Positions 1-12,000 of a DNA stretch of 64,000 nucleotides are shown here, in pieces. The notes under the pieces were generated by a model. It was given only the letters and a program-made list of their open reading frames with translations. It had not been told where the DNA came from and made no database searches. Source of the DNA: Ricordea florida (Eukaryota > Cnidaria > Anthozoa > Corallimorpharia > Ricordeidae); the NCBI GenBank assembly GCA_949710005.1, contig OX453276.1, positions 14,975,133 to 15,039,132 on the forward strand, written 5' to 3'. The translations under genes were made by a program, and so were the position numbers. The stretch's first letter is position 1; the number at the start of each line of letters is the position of its first letter.

Positions 1-434
1 AGCAGAATTCTGTCCACTAAGCTATGCCCTTGATCCATGCGAGCAGTAATTTTGGCAGCGTTGATAAGTTGTGTGGAGCCAAGAAGACAGAATGGGGTAT
101 TCACAGTTATGATTCTGCTTTCCTCTGTCGAGTAGTGGTATGAGCACCTCTCCCCAGAGAAAAGTCTGCAGAGAAGCTGGATATCTCCGGTGGCATTGTC
201 CTCCTCTGACTTAAGCAGCCTGTTTATGATATGAAAGACCTCCAGGGACAGAATCATGGCCTTCTTTTTGGTCGCAAGATGTTTGATAAAGCCAGAGGAG
301 GTGCTTTTTCTTATTACGGATTCATTGAAAGCAAGATGTTCCAGTGGTTCCTGGGCGGTGTATTGAATGGCGTACGATTTACCTGTTTGATAGAAATGAA
401 ACCCTATTATTAAGATGGATGATTCAATATGCAC
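1..434 (-). CDS. Partial exon resembling DUF3987-type P-loop protein (runs off the left edge)
   Basis: The minus strand is open from a good acceptor (pyrimidine-rich stretch ending TTTAG, about 435) to base 1, about 144 codons with no stop. Near its start it reads GFHFYQTGKSYA, which looks like a Walker A (G-x-GKS) loop. Further on it reads TPFCLLGSTQ and then ARMDQGHSLVDRIL, a block I associate with DUF3987 proteins, predicted P-loop ATPases of unknown function carried by many mobile elements. No start codon lies in this exon and the in-frame TAG just upstream is inside the presumed intron, so 5' exons lie to the right and the 3' part lies outside the window. The short plus-strand ORF over the same bases is a shadow. 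Family assignment is from memory of the motif pattern and is moderate at best; coding status is more secure. Confidence 0.55.
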   Translation of the reverse strand, partial: MHIESSILIIGFHFYQTGKSYAIQYTAQEPLEHLAFNESVIRKSTSSGFIKHLATKKKAMILSLEVFHIINRLLKSEEDNATGDIQLLCRLFSGERCSYHYSTEESRIITVNTPFCLLGSTQLINAAKITARMDQGHSLVDRIL

Positions 435-530
435 CTAAAGCAAGTAAAACCGAAAGAGAATTATTGGAGTGTGTGGAGCAAAATGATGTTACAACTTATT
501 AACCTGTCCCGGGATATCCAACAAATATAG

Positions 531-1767
531 TCAAGAGGTTGGGTGGCTGCTTGTGGTTGTTAGCATCAACTCATACCTTCTTGCATGCCATCAGAAAGGC
601 AGTAGTTGTGAACAACAATGGAATGAAGTATCCCTTACAGCTCCCAAGGGAAACAGCGTTGACAGCCTTGATTTCATTGACACCTCAATCAGGTATAATT
701 AAACCATTACATACACAGTGTATGCTTTTGTTAATGAGATCCTTCCATGAAATTAAAATTGTGCTTATTGCCTTGTTATTGTAAAATGTGTTTCATATTT
801 TACGTAATGCAGGTAATAAAGAATCACACCAGGAATCCAACAGCCTGGAAGATATAACATCAACAATTTCATCGACACCTCAATCAGGTATATAAACCAT
901 TACATACACAGTGTATGCTTTTGTTAATGAGGTCTTTCATGAATTTAAAATTGTTCTCATTGCCTTGTTATTGTAAAATGTCTTTTATATTTTAGGTAAT
1001 GCAGGTAACAAAGAATCACACCAGGAATCCAACAGCCTGGAAGATATAACATCACCAATTTCATTGACACCTCAATCAGGTATATGATCCACTACATACT
1101 AAACAAAAATAATAAAGTGAGAGGTTGAGAGCAAATGAACAACCTCTTTGTGAATAGGAACCGATACGCGTCAACAAAAACAGCTGGGGAGCTCAAATAT
1201 TGAAATTCTTTTGGGCGTTTTTAATAAAACAATTATTCCTCTTGTGCTTGTTGGATATTAGATTGTTATAGGCAACTCGGCGCTTAACATGCCTTGTTGG
1301 CTATCTACCATCTCATATCCAACGCACACTCGTGGAAATATAACTGTTAGATATACACAGATGGTCTGTTCACAGCCATTTTTATTTCCTTTCTCTTTAG
1401 GTCTCAACACTGCTTCCCCTTATTCACATTAATTGCACTGATACAGATATGAATACTGATATGTGCACATATTTTTGTTGTAGGAGATATGGTGGTGTAT
1501 GTTCTTAATGGTACCATTGTTGCAGGAGGTCATGTTCAACCTGAAAGAGAAAACATTCATGGTTTTAGAATCCCCCCAGACCATCACTGTGTTATGATCA
1601 CAACCACCAAACCAAACCATGAGGCACCACTCATTCTTGGGGATGAGTCTGAAAACTCATTTCTGGAGAAGGGAAAGTATTTTGCATTACCTGCTAACTG
1701 TTTGATGACAGCTAGGCTGTTAGCCAATAAATCATTGGCATTGACACCCTATGTTTACAGGAAATAG
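531..1767 (+). CDS. 3' end of an unrecognised multi-exon gene with a tandemly duplicated exon
   Basis: Four exons can be drawn: 531-692, 813-887, 1005-1079 and 1484-1767 (TAG... stop at the end of the last). Every border is AG/GT and every intron is phase 1. Exons two and three are both 75 nt, symmetrical, and encode near-identical 25-residue peptides ending TPQSG, as does the end of the first exon. The last exon encodes about 94 residues starting GDMVVYVLNG and ending TPYVYRK, with an AATAAA about 105 nt downstream (1873). I do not recognise a domain. The 5' end is unclear: the first exon could be read in a second frame and no convincing start codon context was found. The gene overlaps the span of the minus-strand exon at 1-434 only if more 5' exons exist. 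Confidence 0.5.
692..1080 (+). repeat. Tandem duplication of exon plus intron (about 195 bp period)
   Basis: The segment ending CACCTCAATCAGG recurs at 681-693, 876-888 and 1068-1080. Between copies the intron sequence is also shared (CATTACATACACAGTGTATG at about 706, 898) together with the following exon. The unit is therefore an exon-intron cassette of 192-195 bp copied at least once in tandem, with a partial third copy at the left. Copy divergence is low, so the event looks recent. Confidence 0.8.
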
Positions 1768-2272
1768 TTGATGTACACTGTCATGTACACCTTTTTGATT
1801 TATTCTGATTTGCAAACCTTTTTCGATTCTGGATATTTTACATTAATTACTTGTGATATTTCTATCTATTGTAATAAACTTTCATGGTATGTCAAGTGAA
1901 AGCAAACTGATAAAAATGATATCACACATGATATAACCATGATATAACACAAGTGTATAACAGTGGGATAGCAGTTTTTATCAATTTCCTACCCTCTATA
2001 CATGCTTATAGTACTATTACTGTGTGGCCAAGTAATATACTCTGCTTATACAGAAATATTGGAGTTGTTTCATAATAAATACCTGAGTGAGGAGTCTGAC
2101 TTTTGTTTCTGTAATAAGCATACAGAGTAAATTACGAGTACAGATTTTGGAATGTTGAATAAAAATAGCAATAATAATAATATTAAATTATAAAATGTGT
2201 TGTTTGATTTGCACCATTGTTAATCTGTTGGTATGGCGGATGTCTTGTGGATGCTTTGTAGTCCTCATCACA

Positions 2273-3013
2273 TCATTTGCAGTGAAAAAAATCAAAACAA
2301 TGAGATGGTCTGTGATCAAAATAAATACATTTCTTACAATTTAAGTCACTTGAGCATTTTTGTCTACAAAAAATATAAAAAGACTTTGGAAGAACTGGAC
2401 ATGAACATTGTCCTTTCCCCACCACATCACAGGCCAAGCAACTGTTTATCATCTCTTTATCAGGATACGGGTAGAACCTAGCCAACCGATAAGAACTTGT
2501 CAGGTACTTTCAGTAGAGGTAAATTTCTTTCACTGTGGAAAAAGGCATCTTTCCAAGAGTGTCTGTACACAGGTTTGACCTATGAAAGTCTGTCAAACCT
2601 CCTTTTCTTTTTACATACACAAACAGGAAACGTACACCATCAGGTGATGTGTTGTGCACAAGGTATCTGAGTTTTTCCTTTGAATATGTATCAGCATTTA
2701 AATCTTCTAAAACCAGTTTACTTGGTTCGAAATGAACTGCATCCTTATCTTCACTTCTGAAGACATCTGGTCTTTCTTGTTCAGTGAAATCTATTACACT
2801 TGAATCACTTTCTGGAACTGCTTCAAAAACCATCCCAGTTGTCTCTGGATCCTTATCTTCAGTTCTGAAGACATCTGGACTGTCCTGCACAGTGAAAGTT
2901 TCACTCAAGTCACTTTTTGGAACAGGTTCAAAGCCCATCCCAGTTGTCTCTTTATCATGAACACTTTCGTCATTTTTAGCTCGTGGAGAGCTATCGGGAT
3001 GGTTGGGGAATCA
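2273..3013 (-). pseudogene. Unrecognised acidic and Cys-rich ORF interrupted by one TGA
   Basis: One minus-strand frame runs from about 3013 to 2273 with a single in-frame TGA at 2510-2512. The N-terminal half is acidic and holds two diverged copies of a repeat of about 35 residues (each with a PDVFR-EDKD core). The part after the stop is Cys-rich, with the spacing CLAC, then CSC, then CRQKCSS, then CKKC, which suggests a zinc-binding module. No start codon was found at the upstream end; the open frame begins after a TGA at about 3014, so it may be a terminal exon. I do not recognise the family. The TGA is compatible with a CGA-to-TGA transition, so this may be a decayed copy or a polymorphic allele. 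Confidence 0.4.
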
Positions 3014-4216
3014 GGATGTCAGGCGTAAACAATAGAAAATTTCCTATCGATTCTTGATCGTCTCGAATTCGGCAGGCGAATTCACGCAATCGTTAAAAGG
3101 TCGTTCAGAATGCTCTTATTCGGCTACCAATAAAATACGTTCAATCTGTCAGGTGATATTTCAGTGTTCGTCATATGTCTTCGGCAAATCGGCACATGTG
3201 GTAAACACGTAGTCATTTTGGCCTGACCTGCAGAGTAGAGGTGAGTTCGTTTTCATTTATTGTCTTTTATTGTGTCATTATTTCTTTGGAAACGACCTAT
3301 AGATTGACTTGGATTGAAAGACTCAATCCGAAATCACTGGTTTGTAAGACACAGCCAACAACCGTAAAGCCAAAAGACGTGGTTTAAAGAAAACATCAAA
3401 ACCAAAGCAGAAATCAAAGTTTTAAATTATTCGTGGTACCCATTTTGTTACTATAGGTCTTAAACCAAAAGAAAGCAGGAGAAAGATCAACGTCTCTTCT
3501 AAGGTGGGAAGCGAAATAAACATATCTTTGTATGAGGACACATCGCTTTGTTATACGCGCGACTGCCCGGTTACATTCCTTTGTCCTTATGCTCGCGTGA
3601 TTTGCTGTTCGTTGCAGCATTGTGACATTTGTTTTGATTACTATATTATTTTTGTACCATTTAGTCAAGATCTACCAGCAGATACAAACTTGGAGTATTG
3701 AAATACATGCGCACATGTTCGAATCGCCATGTCAATGCAAACTTGGCAAAGCGCCAGTCACAGATACACGTATTCGATCTCGATACAAGTTTATTACAAG
3801 TAAACCTAGAGTATGTGAGTATCGAATCCACTGTCGCACGTTCGACCGTGAGCCAAGCAGATCACCTTTGAATTTATCGGTTATTGAAATAGTCAAGAAA
3901 AACAAGACGAATTATTCGTAAACATATAGCGAAGGAATTCCCTAAATCGTCGAGAATCCATGAATGGACTGGAAAAAGCAAAAAGGAAGGCAACTCAAGT
4001 TATGCCAGGCAAACATTAAAAATAGATAGTTAAAGACTGCACGTGGCTCCTGTTTTTACAAAGTGGATGGTGTGGAAACATTTTACTCTGAGGGAGCCCA
4101 ATGTCTATAAGCCTCATGGTTTCATTTTGCGCTTCCTCGCCACTTTCATTTGCTCTTGTGTAACTGTCTTGTTTTATCGTTATTTGTAAACAGCTTCTTT
4201 TTTTTTTCTTTTGAAG
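3014..4216. other. No confident gene; AT-rich spacer
   Basis: Several short ORFs overlap here on both strands (for example 3414-3921) but none shows a recognisable domain or consistent splice borders. A 5' exon of the gene that starts being visible at 4217 may be hidden here. Confidence 0.4.
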
Positions 4217-7200
4217 GTGTTATCTGAAGATTCAGAATTTGAGGAGGTAAATTTCGTTTTTTGGAATTTGAACCATTTACAGTACACTACAGCAGTTTTC
4301 AAAATTAAGCCAGCACTGGAACTTGGTGACTGTAGATGAGATGATACATGTATGAAGAGAGCTTTTAATGTAAAAATGAATCCCTATGTCATTTTGATTT
4401 CAAATTTGTTTTACTATTAAGTAAACTTTAATTGTTATTGGGAAAGAAATTCCAAACTTTTGAGTCTGCCAGTCTCATTTACAACTAAGTTTATATAACT
4501 TTTTTTCACAACATTGCACCCTGTGGCTTAGTAGCTGATTTGTCTCAGTGTGATTATAGCCAAACACAAGAGAATATAAATGCAGTTTGGTGATTTTGAT
4601 TTACAGTTTCTCGTATTTGTAAACATTAAATGAACAATATGTTGAATTGTGGAGTGATTGAAAGATTTTTAAGAATACTAAGACTCACAGCAAAATAATC
4701 TTGTAGTTTTGCGAGAAGGAAAAGCTTAAATGAGTATTATTGTTTTGCCATATTTTTGCTTCTCTGCTCCACTATTTGTAATACATATAATTTTGACTGA
4801 GATAATCACTTTTTATTCAAGACTTCAGCACAGTCAGAGGGGTCATGTGACGATGCGAGTGAAACTGAAAATGAAGAAGAGGAAGAGGTACCACCCTGCC
4901 ATTTTTCACTTTACATGTTATTTAAAGAGCAAGACTGTTCAGGATGATTTGCCATACAAATGTCATGTACACCTGTATTTGTATTCAAAAATGTCTATCT
5001 TTTTAGTGTCTTAAACTACAGTCTGTCAGTTTGCTCTGGAAGAGCGTTAGGCATGCACTGAAATGTCAATACAAATAATACATGCAACTGTTCATGCTTA
5101 TAGTCTTACCAAATTGTCAGTTGAAGGAATGAGGTCATGTCTGAAAAGGTGGTATTTCATAGCTTTTTTATACTTTATTAGATAGCTTGAAAGATGTTTT
5201 TGTACCTAAGTGGTCAATTTTTGAGGAACTTGTGAATGTAAAATTTGAAATTCAACTGATTATGTTGCACTTAATATTATTCCTCCGTACAGGACTCAGA
5301 GTTCTCTGGGGCTATTGCTAGTCTGAGGGATATCCCCAGTATACTGGAGATTTTGAACAAAGATACCGTACCATCTGCATCCAGAATTGTGATAGATGCT
5401 GGAGATATAGGGAGTCGCCTTCACTCCCTGTCATTTAGTGCAAGTCTTCAAGATGTTGCTCCAAGTAATCTTGGAACAGATTGTCAAATTCTCCATGCTG
5501 TTCGCGACATTTCCACCCGTCTGGTGTCCTTATAATGCATCTTCAGCAAGTGGAACACACCCAAGCTCTGCATTTCATGCAGCAAGGCAGATTGCCTATT
5601 GGTCATCAGTGTTTGTGTCAATGATAAACAGTAGCACCTCAACCAACAGCTCACCTGTGGCCAGCAACGTTGCACAGAATGCTTCAGATGATTCTTATCA
5701 TCCATCTGTCATTCAGCCCTCTCCTTATTCACCTTCTGTCTGTCCTGCTCTTCAGCCATTGTCTGTACAGTCTTCTCATCCACCTTCTGCCCAGCTCACA
5801 TCTAACCAGCCACCTGTCCAGCCTGCTCTTCCGCCATTGTCTATCCAGTCTTCTCATCCACCTTCTGGCCAGCTCACACCTCAACAACCATCTGTCCAGC
5901 CTGCTCTTCAGCCATTGTCTGTCCAGTCTTTTCATCCACCTTCTGTGCAGCTCACACCTCAACAACCATCTGTCCAGCCTGCTCTTCAGCCATTGTCTGT
6001 CCAGTCTTTTCATCCACCTTCTGTGCAGCTCACACCTCAACAACCATCTGTCCAGCCTGCTCTTCTGCCATTGTCTGTTCAGTCTTCTCAACCACCATCT
6101 GTCCAGCCTGCTCTTCCGCCATTGTCTGTCCAGTCTTCTCATCCACCTTCTGCCCAGCTCACATCTCAACAACCATCTGTCCAGCCTGCTCTTCCGCCAT
6201 TCTCTGTTCAGTCTTCTCATCCACCTTCTGTGCAGCTCACACCTCAACAACCATCTGTCCAGCCTGCTCTTCCGCCATTGTCTGTCCAGTCTTCTCAACC
6301 ACCTTCTGCCCAGCTCACACCTCAACAACCATCTGTCCAGCCTGCTCTTCCACCATTGTCTGTCCAGTCTTCTCATCCACCTTCTGTGCAGCTCACACCT
6401 CAACAACCATCTGTCCAGCCTGCTCTTCAGCCATTGTCTGTCCCAGTTGTTCCTCAACCACTCTCTGTCCAGCCTGCTCCTCAATCACTGTCTGTCCAGC
6501 CTGCTCGTCATTCAACTTCTGTGCAGCCTGCTCCTCAATCACTGTTTATCCAGCCTGTTCCCCATCCAGTCTACTCCCCATCCAATTGCTGTCCATCCTG
6601 CTCCTCAATCGTTGTCTGTCCAGCCTTCTCCTCAACCACTGTCTATCCAGCCTGCTCCCCATCCAACTTCACCCCAACCTGCTCCTCAATCACCTTTTCT
6701 CCAGTCTGCTCCTTTATCACTGTCTGTCCAGCCTGCTCATCAATCACTGTCTGTCCAGCCTGCTTCTCATCTGTCATTTGTCCAGACTTCTCCTTATCCA
6801 GCTTATGCTCATCCTTCTTCGCATCCAGCATCTGTTCAACTCGCTCATCATCCACCATCTACCCAGCATCATCCTGTTCAGCAATCCCATCCTTCATCTG
6901 TCGAGTCTCTTATAACTGATTCCCCAACTTTGGGGATGTTTGAAAGGTATGGTTCAGATCACCATTCACCTTTACAGTGGCTTAGCTCATCACAAATCCC
7001 TCGAAAGGTGGAAACTTTGAAGCAAATTAAAGTGATTTGGGAGGTTGGTGGCCCATGCTGTCCACCCTTAAAAGACTGGACAGTGGTTACGCATAACCAC
7101 AAGTCCTTAAAGGGAAATAATGCTTCCATTTATAGCCAGAGAGAATTTATGTATAATTTTTTTTAAACGCCACAATTTTAATGTCGATCGTGTCTTTCTT

Positions 7201-7276
7201 GAGTATAAAGAAGTAAAACCTGGCAAATTATATAAGATTTTCAATAGTAGAGGAAAGGGCAGTCAAGCCTCAGCTG
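4217..7276 (+). pseudogene. Multi-exon gene with acidic mini-exons and Pro/Ser/Gln-rich repeat tract, frameshifted
   Basis: Phase-0 exons can be placed at 4217-4246 (10 codons, VLSEDSEFEE), 4834-4887 (18 codons, very acidic) and 5293 onward, each with AG/GT borders. The third exon gives about 80 residues (DSEFSGAIASL to RLVSL) and then TAA at 5533-5535. One base later a second frame takes over and runs through a Ser/Thr-rich segment into 26-residue repeats, then changes frame again near 6570, and once more in a run of T at 7158-7165, finally ending at a TAG near 7276. Each switch preserves sensible protein, so I read this as one original coding sequence with about three indels, either real or consensus errors at repeats and homopolymers. 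Unlike its surroundings the tract is C-rich on the plus strand. Function unknown; a 5' end was not found. Confidence 0.45.
5736..6920 (+). repeat. Coding minisatellite, 78-bp unit grading into about 30-bp units
   Basis: From about 5736 to 6450 a 78-bp unit (26 codons, with SVQPAL-PLSVQ, HPPS and QLTPQQP sub-blocks) is repeated around nine times with few differences; some copies are shorter (for example near 6085). From 6450 to 6920 it grades into shorter units built on SVQPAPQSL. Because the unit length is a multiple of three and stop-poor, long open frames exist on both strands; the Pro/Ser/Gln frame is the likely real one because it continues flanking protein sequence. Confidence 0.85.
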
Positions 7277-8108
7277 ATGGAAACCTGTCGTAGATCAAGA
7301 CCTCTTTTGAGCTGACACTTAGTTGTGGCCCCAGCCACATTCTTAACCTTTTTACCAATATCTACTGTGACCAAACACATAGCATTTGGCAGTACAATAT
7401 TGATAGAAAAATTATAAGTGAAAAAGTTTACTAAAATTAGGTTGCAAAATTGTTAATTCTCTTGATTGACTATCTTCAGGAATTGTTGAGAATGTCAAGT
7501 TGTTATTCAGTTGTACGGCCTGTTCACGTCGCATGAATGTTTGAAAAAAAAAAACATATGTAAAATGATGTCTCTCACCCCCAAACCAGGTTGACTTATT
7601 TCGTTTTTGAAGGCATTGTGTTGGTACAATAACTTTACGTACGTTAAAGCTTTTGAGGAAAACATTGTGCGTACGTTTTAACTTTCCAGACAGTAAAAAC
7701 CATTTACACTACAATAATTGAAAAAAGAATGTTTTTCTTTGAACTTCTTCTATTTTGTTTTGTTGATTTACTATTGTGTACTGTGAAAAGAAAGACAACT
7801 TGTTAAAGTCTTTTTTCCCGGAAAGACTGATTAAGCTCTCTTAACTGTATAACATTGCTTGGACTGTAATGATTAAAACTAACGACAGATTTTCATTGAG
7901 CCTATTGTTTGCTTTTGCGTATAATGACGTTCTGTCGTTGGTCTTCCTTTTACTTTCCCTCTTGGGATATTTTCCCGTTGTTTTTTTTTTAATAACATGA
8001 AAAAGAGCTTCCGACCGTGTTTTATCTAGACAGTACTAGTAATCACCACAACATTGTCGACAAATGTGTTAGTCACATCATTCTGAAATCTTCAATTCTA
8101 CTGACAAG
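7277..8108. other. Intergenic, nothing recognisable
   Basis: AT-rich sequence with poly-A and poly-T runs and no ORF of interest. It separates the repeat-protein gene from the left piggyBac terminus. Confidence 0.5.
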
Positions 8109-8112
8109 TTAA

Positions 8113-8126
8113 CCCTTAACATACCA
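8113..8126 (+). repeat. piggyBac left terminal inverted repeat
   Basis: CCCTTAACATACCA directly follows a TTAA target site and matches, inverted, the motif at 16445-16458. Beyond 14 bp the two ends diverge. Confidence 0.8.
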
Positions 8127-8614
8127 CGGGAATATTATTTTTTTGGCCAAAAATTAGTGATGTCTACAAAAACAGTTGTTGAGTAGTTTCTTTTTAATAT
8201 AGTCCCATATAACCATATATAATCTTAATCAGTATAAGATTATCTTTCAGTTGTTTTGTCTTATTATGGGATACATCTCATATGATGACGTCACGGCATG
8301 CATAAATTAGCATTATTATTAAATTTCAAGCAGAACTAACTTAAAAATCCTGCAGTAAATATATTTTTAGAATTATTGCTTTTTCTCAATCAATCATGAC
8401 CTTTACACATTAAACATTCATTTCAAGTGTCAAAAACAGTCCTTTTCACAGAAATATGAGCCCTTAAAGTAAAATAGAAAGGGCATAAATGATTTTGTAA
8501 GTAACAAAATCTTGGAGCATTGTCTTTTAGAAAGTCTTTCAATAAGTCATGTTCATTTTCTCATAAATGACTTTGCCTTAGTAATTGCACTTCCATCATC
8601 ATGGTAGTGTCTTG

Positions 8615-8877
8615 TTATGTTCTATTTTGAAGAATTCTTCCTCTTCCCCTGCCCTGTGGCCTCCCCCTTCGCTCTTTCAGGCGTCTGGGGCCTTCACGAT
8701 CTTCGTCATTGAAATGGTCTCTCAATGTGTGGTATCTCAGAAAACAGGGCTCCATGCACATATGTGCTCCACACACTGCACAGCTATAAAACGTATCTAC
8801 ACGCTGTAGGTGAACTTTGCATGTAGATCTTTTGTCATTCCTTACCAGGTGGTGAAAGTGTTCTTGGTTGAATCAGA
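8615..8877 (-). pseudogene. piggyBac transposase C-terminal cysteine-rich end
   Basis: Reading the minus strand from about 8865 to the TAA at 8615-8617 gives a block with CKVH, TFYSCAVCGAHMCMEPCF and RYHTL, followed by a basic Arg/Gly-rich tail. This is the C-x2-C ... C-x2-[CH] ... C-F ... YHT arrangement at the C terminus of piggyBac-family transposases, which binds zinc and terminal repeat DNA. An in-frame TGA marks the break at about 8874, close to where LINE sequence begins. The catalytic Asp residues that should precede it are absent. The short plus-strand ORFs in this stretch are shadows. Confidence 0.75.
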
Positions 8878-8928
8878 CATCAGGAGTGGGTGGCGGCCGC
8901 ACGTGAGTGTCCATCCTGAAGGAGTTTC

Positions 8929-9024
8929 TGTTATGTATGGCATACCGCTGGCCATTATGATTGTTGACATTAAACCACGCGGTCTGAGACTCAAATTCGT
9001 CGTTCATGTTGTGTATATATAACA
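8929..9024 (+). repeat. 5' LTR of Gypsy element 1
   Basis: Begins TG, ends CA, 96 bp, and matches 13292-13387. The probable primer-binding region starts directly after, at 9025 (TGGTGTCAATATAG). Confidence 0.88.
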
Positions 9025-9079
9025 TGGTGTCAATATAGTGGGATTTCGAGCGCCACCGACTAGAAGAAAGCCTTAAGAA

Positions 9080-12000
9080 ATGGCAGAAGGTTACACAAAT
9101 TCGTCGTTCAACTGGCCAAGAATGAACTGGGACGCTTCGGACCTGAGTAAAGAGTGGGAAAGGTTTTATCAACATTGCGAATTCACGTTCGGAGGACCGC
9201 TCAGCAAATGCACCGAAAAGGAGAAAGTATGCAACTTGATGAGCTTTGTCGGTGATAAAGGCCGGGAAATCTACCTCACCTTCCAGTGGGAAATTGTGCA
9301 AATTGGATCCGGAGAATCCGCTCAAAATGTAAGTGAAAAAGACATACTCGCGAGAGTCGTTGGAAAGTTCAAATCTCACCTCGAAGCCAAGAAGAACCCT
9401 ATTATGGCGGCAGTTAAATTTGATCGAAGACGCCAGTTGCAAGAAGAAACATTTGACTCTTTCGTCACTGATCTGAAACTGCTGGCCCGAGGCTTGGATA
9501 TGACAGAAACGAATAAATTAATTCGGAACGCCATTGTGTGCAAATCACTAGACGAACGAGTACGGCAACGCTGCTTGGAGAAAAGTAAAAACCTTACCTT
9601 GGAGATGGCAATTGACATCGGTCGGATGTTCGAAGCGACCAAAGATGGAATGCAAGTGATGTCTGGCGAAGACCCAAGAGTGGAGGTCAACAAACTTGCA
9701 TGGAAGGATAGCTCAACCAAGAGGTTCAAAACGCGCGGGAAACAGAAGACACCGAAAGAGAACAAGGAGCAAGTTCAAAAGTGCGGTAGATGTGGATACA
9801 ATGTTCACAAGCCACAAGACAAATGTCCAGCTAAAAATGAATCATGCAAGAGGTGCAAGAAAATTGGACATTTTGCCCAAGTATGCAGAAGCAAGACAAG
9901 AAATGTCAACCTGTTGAATGAAATGCACTATCCAAGCGAAGATTATTCCAGTGATGAAGAAGGCCCTGACAGTGATGTGCAGTTGTTACACGTAACAAGT
10001 CTGGAGATGAAAAGCATCAATGATAAGCAGAGCCCCCGTGAAAATGATGAATGGTGGGAGGTTGTAGAAGTAGGTAACAGTTCCCTACACTGTCAGCTTG
10101 ACACCGGTGCCTATGCGAGTGTAATTAACACAGCTCAGCTCAAGCAAGTAGCTCCAGGTGCCCAGATCAAGCAAACAAAGAAGACCCTAGTGTCGTACAG
10201 CCAACACCGAATCACACCAAAAGGCTATGTCACCCTTCCTGTAAGATTCAAAGGCAACGAGTTAAATGTGAACTTCTATGTCATAGAGAGTAAGCAGAAA
10301 CCAATATTGTCAGGCAAAGTTTGTCAAGGCCTTAACTTAGTCCATCGAGTACACAAAGTACATGTTGATCCAAACCTTAAGGAACTGCTTAACCAGCATC
10401 CGGATCTTCAAAGTGCATCTGGAGCTATGCCTGGAACCTACTCTATCAAGATTGACCCCACAGCAACACCTGTAGTTCATGGTCCTCGCAGACAACCGGC
10501 AGCACTCCTTCCAAAGATTGTAGCCAAGCTCAAGGAAATGGAATGAGAAGGACATCCAGCCAAAGTTACACAGTCCACTGACTGGGTTAACTCTATGGTA
10601 GTTTCAACTCGAGGTGAGAAGATCAGGATATGCCTGGACCCGGGTGACCTCAACAAAGCAGTGAAACGGGAACACTATCCAATCCCCATTGTGGAAGAAA
10701 TTGCAGCCAAGATACCGGACGCAAAAGTGTTTACAGTCCTTGATGCTAAGAGTGGCTATCTCCAAATGAAACTTGACTATGAGTCCAGTTTGCTGACAAC
10801 CATGAACACTCCAATAGGCAGATACAGATGGTTAAAACTGCCTTTTGGAATAAAATCGGCTCCAGAAATGTACCAAAGAGCAATGGATGAGATGCTGGAG
10901 GGCATTGACCATGCATACCCCATTATGGATGACATACTGATTGCAGGACGTGACATCGCCCACCATGATTCAGTCCTAGAGGCAGTGCTCCACCGTGCCA
11001 AACGCTACAACCTCAAACTAAACTTTGAAAAAGTCAAAGTGCGAAAGCAGCAAGTCCAATATGTAGGACACATCATCTCAGCAGCAGGGCTCAAACCAGA
11101 CCCAGAAAAAGTTAGAGCCATGAGGGATATGCCAGCTCCTGAAACCAAAGAAGATGTGCGTCGTTTCCTGGGATCTATTCAGTATCTAGCCAAGTTCCTT
11201 CCGATGTTAGCAGAGGTTGAAACACCACTAAGGGAGCTCACCAGCAAAGATGTACTCTTCCACTGGGACAAGCCCCAAGCAGATGCCTTCCAGAAGCTTA
11301 AGGATATGTGCTGTGAAGCTCCAGTGTTAGCTTACTACGATGTCAGAAAAGATGTGACAATACAATGTGATGCCAGCAAGAGTGCTGTGGGTGCTGTCCT
11401 ACTGCAAGAGGGAAGGCCGATAGCCTATGCGTCCCGTAAACTCTGAAAATCTGAGCTTTCCTGGGCACCAATAGAGAAGGAAATGCAAGCAATCGTGTTC
11501 AGTACACAGAAATTCCGAGAGTACATTCTGGGAAAAACAACTCTGGTCCAGACCGACCATAAGCCCCTAGAGACGATACTCCGCAAGCCCATGGCAACAG
11601 CGCCATTAAGATTGCAGGCAATGATGCTAAAAGTGAGTGGCTACGACCTTAAAGTTGATTATCTCCCAGGCAAGAAGCAAGTCCTCGCGGATACTCTCAG
11701 CCGGGCATGTCTAAATGAAGTGCCACCGGAAGAAGAGGAAGAGAACATGTTGGAAAGAATCTCAATCTCAGAACCAAAGTATGCAGAACTCCAACAGAAC
11801 ACAGCTAATGAGCTCAATGAGCTGTATACTATTATTCAAGCTGGGTGGCCAGAAACAAAGCAGCAAGTCCCGCATAGCATCAGACAGTACTGGGACACAC
11901 GGGATGAGCTTGCAGTACTTGATGGCGTGATCTATCGAGGAATGAGGATTGTAGTACCCCCATCTATGAGACCAGCCATGCTTGAGCTAATACATGGAAC

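Noticed and set aside
231-413. Plus-strand 60-residue ORF
   Set aside because: It overlaps a much better minus-strand frame with a P-loop and splice acceptor; read as a shadow.
5736-6450. CRISPR-like array
   Set aside because: Repeats are contiguous coding minisatellite units with no unique spacers, in a eukaryotic context.
5729-6484. Minus-strand 251-codon ORF rich in Arg/Leu/Trp
   Set aside because: Arises from the 78-bp minisatellite, which is open in several frames; the plus Pro/Ser/Gln frame continues flanking coding sequence.
8585-9022. Two plus-strand ORFs before the first Gypsy gag
   Set aside because: They are antisense to the piggyBac C-terminal tail and run into the LTR.
8873-9765. 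Minus-strand ORFs over the first Gypsy gag
   Set aside because: Antisense shadows of the gag-pol frame.
9696-9917. Basic plus-strand ORF inside gag
   Set aside because: Alternative frame of the nucleocapsid region with no independent support.
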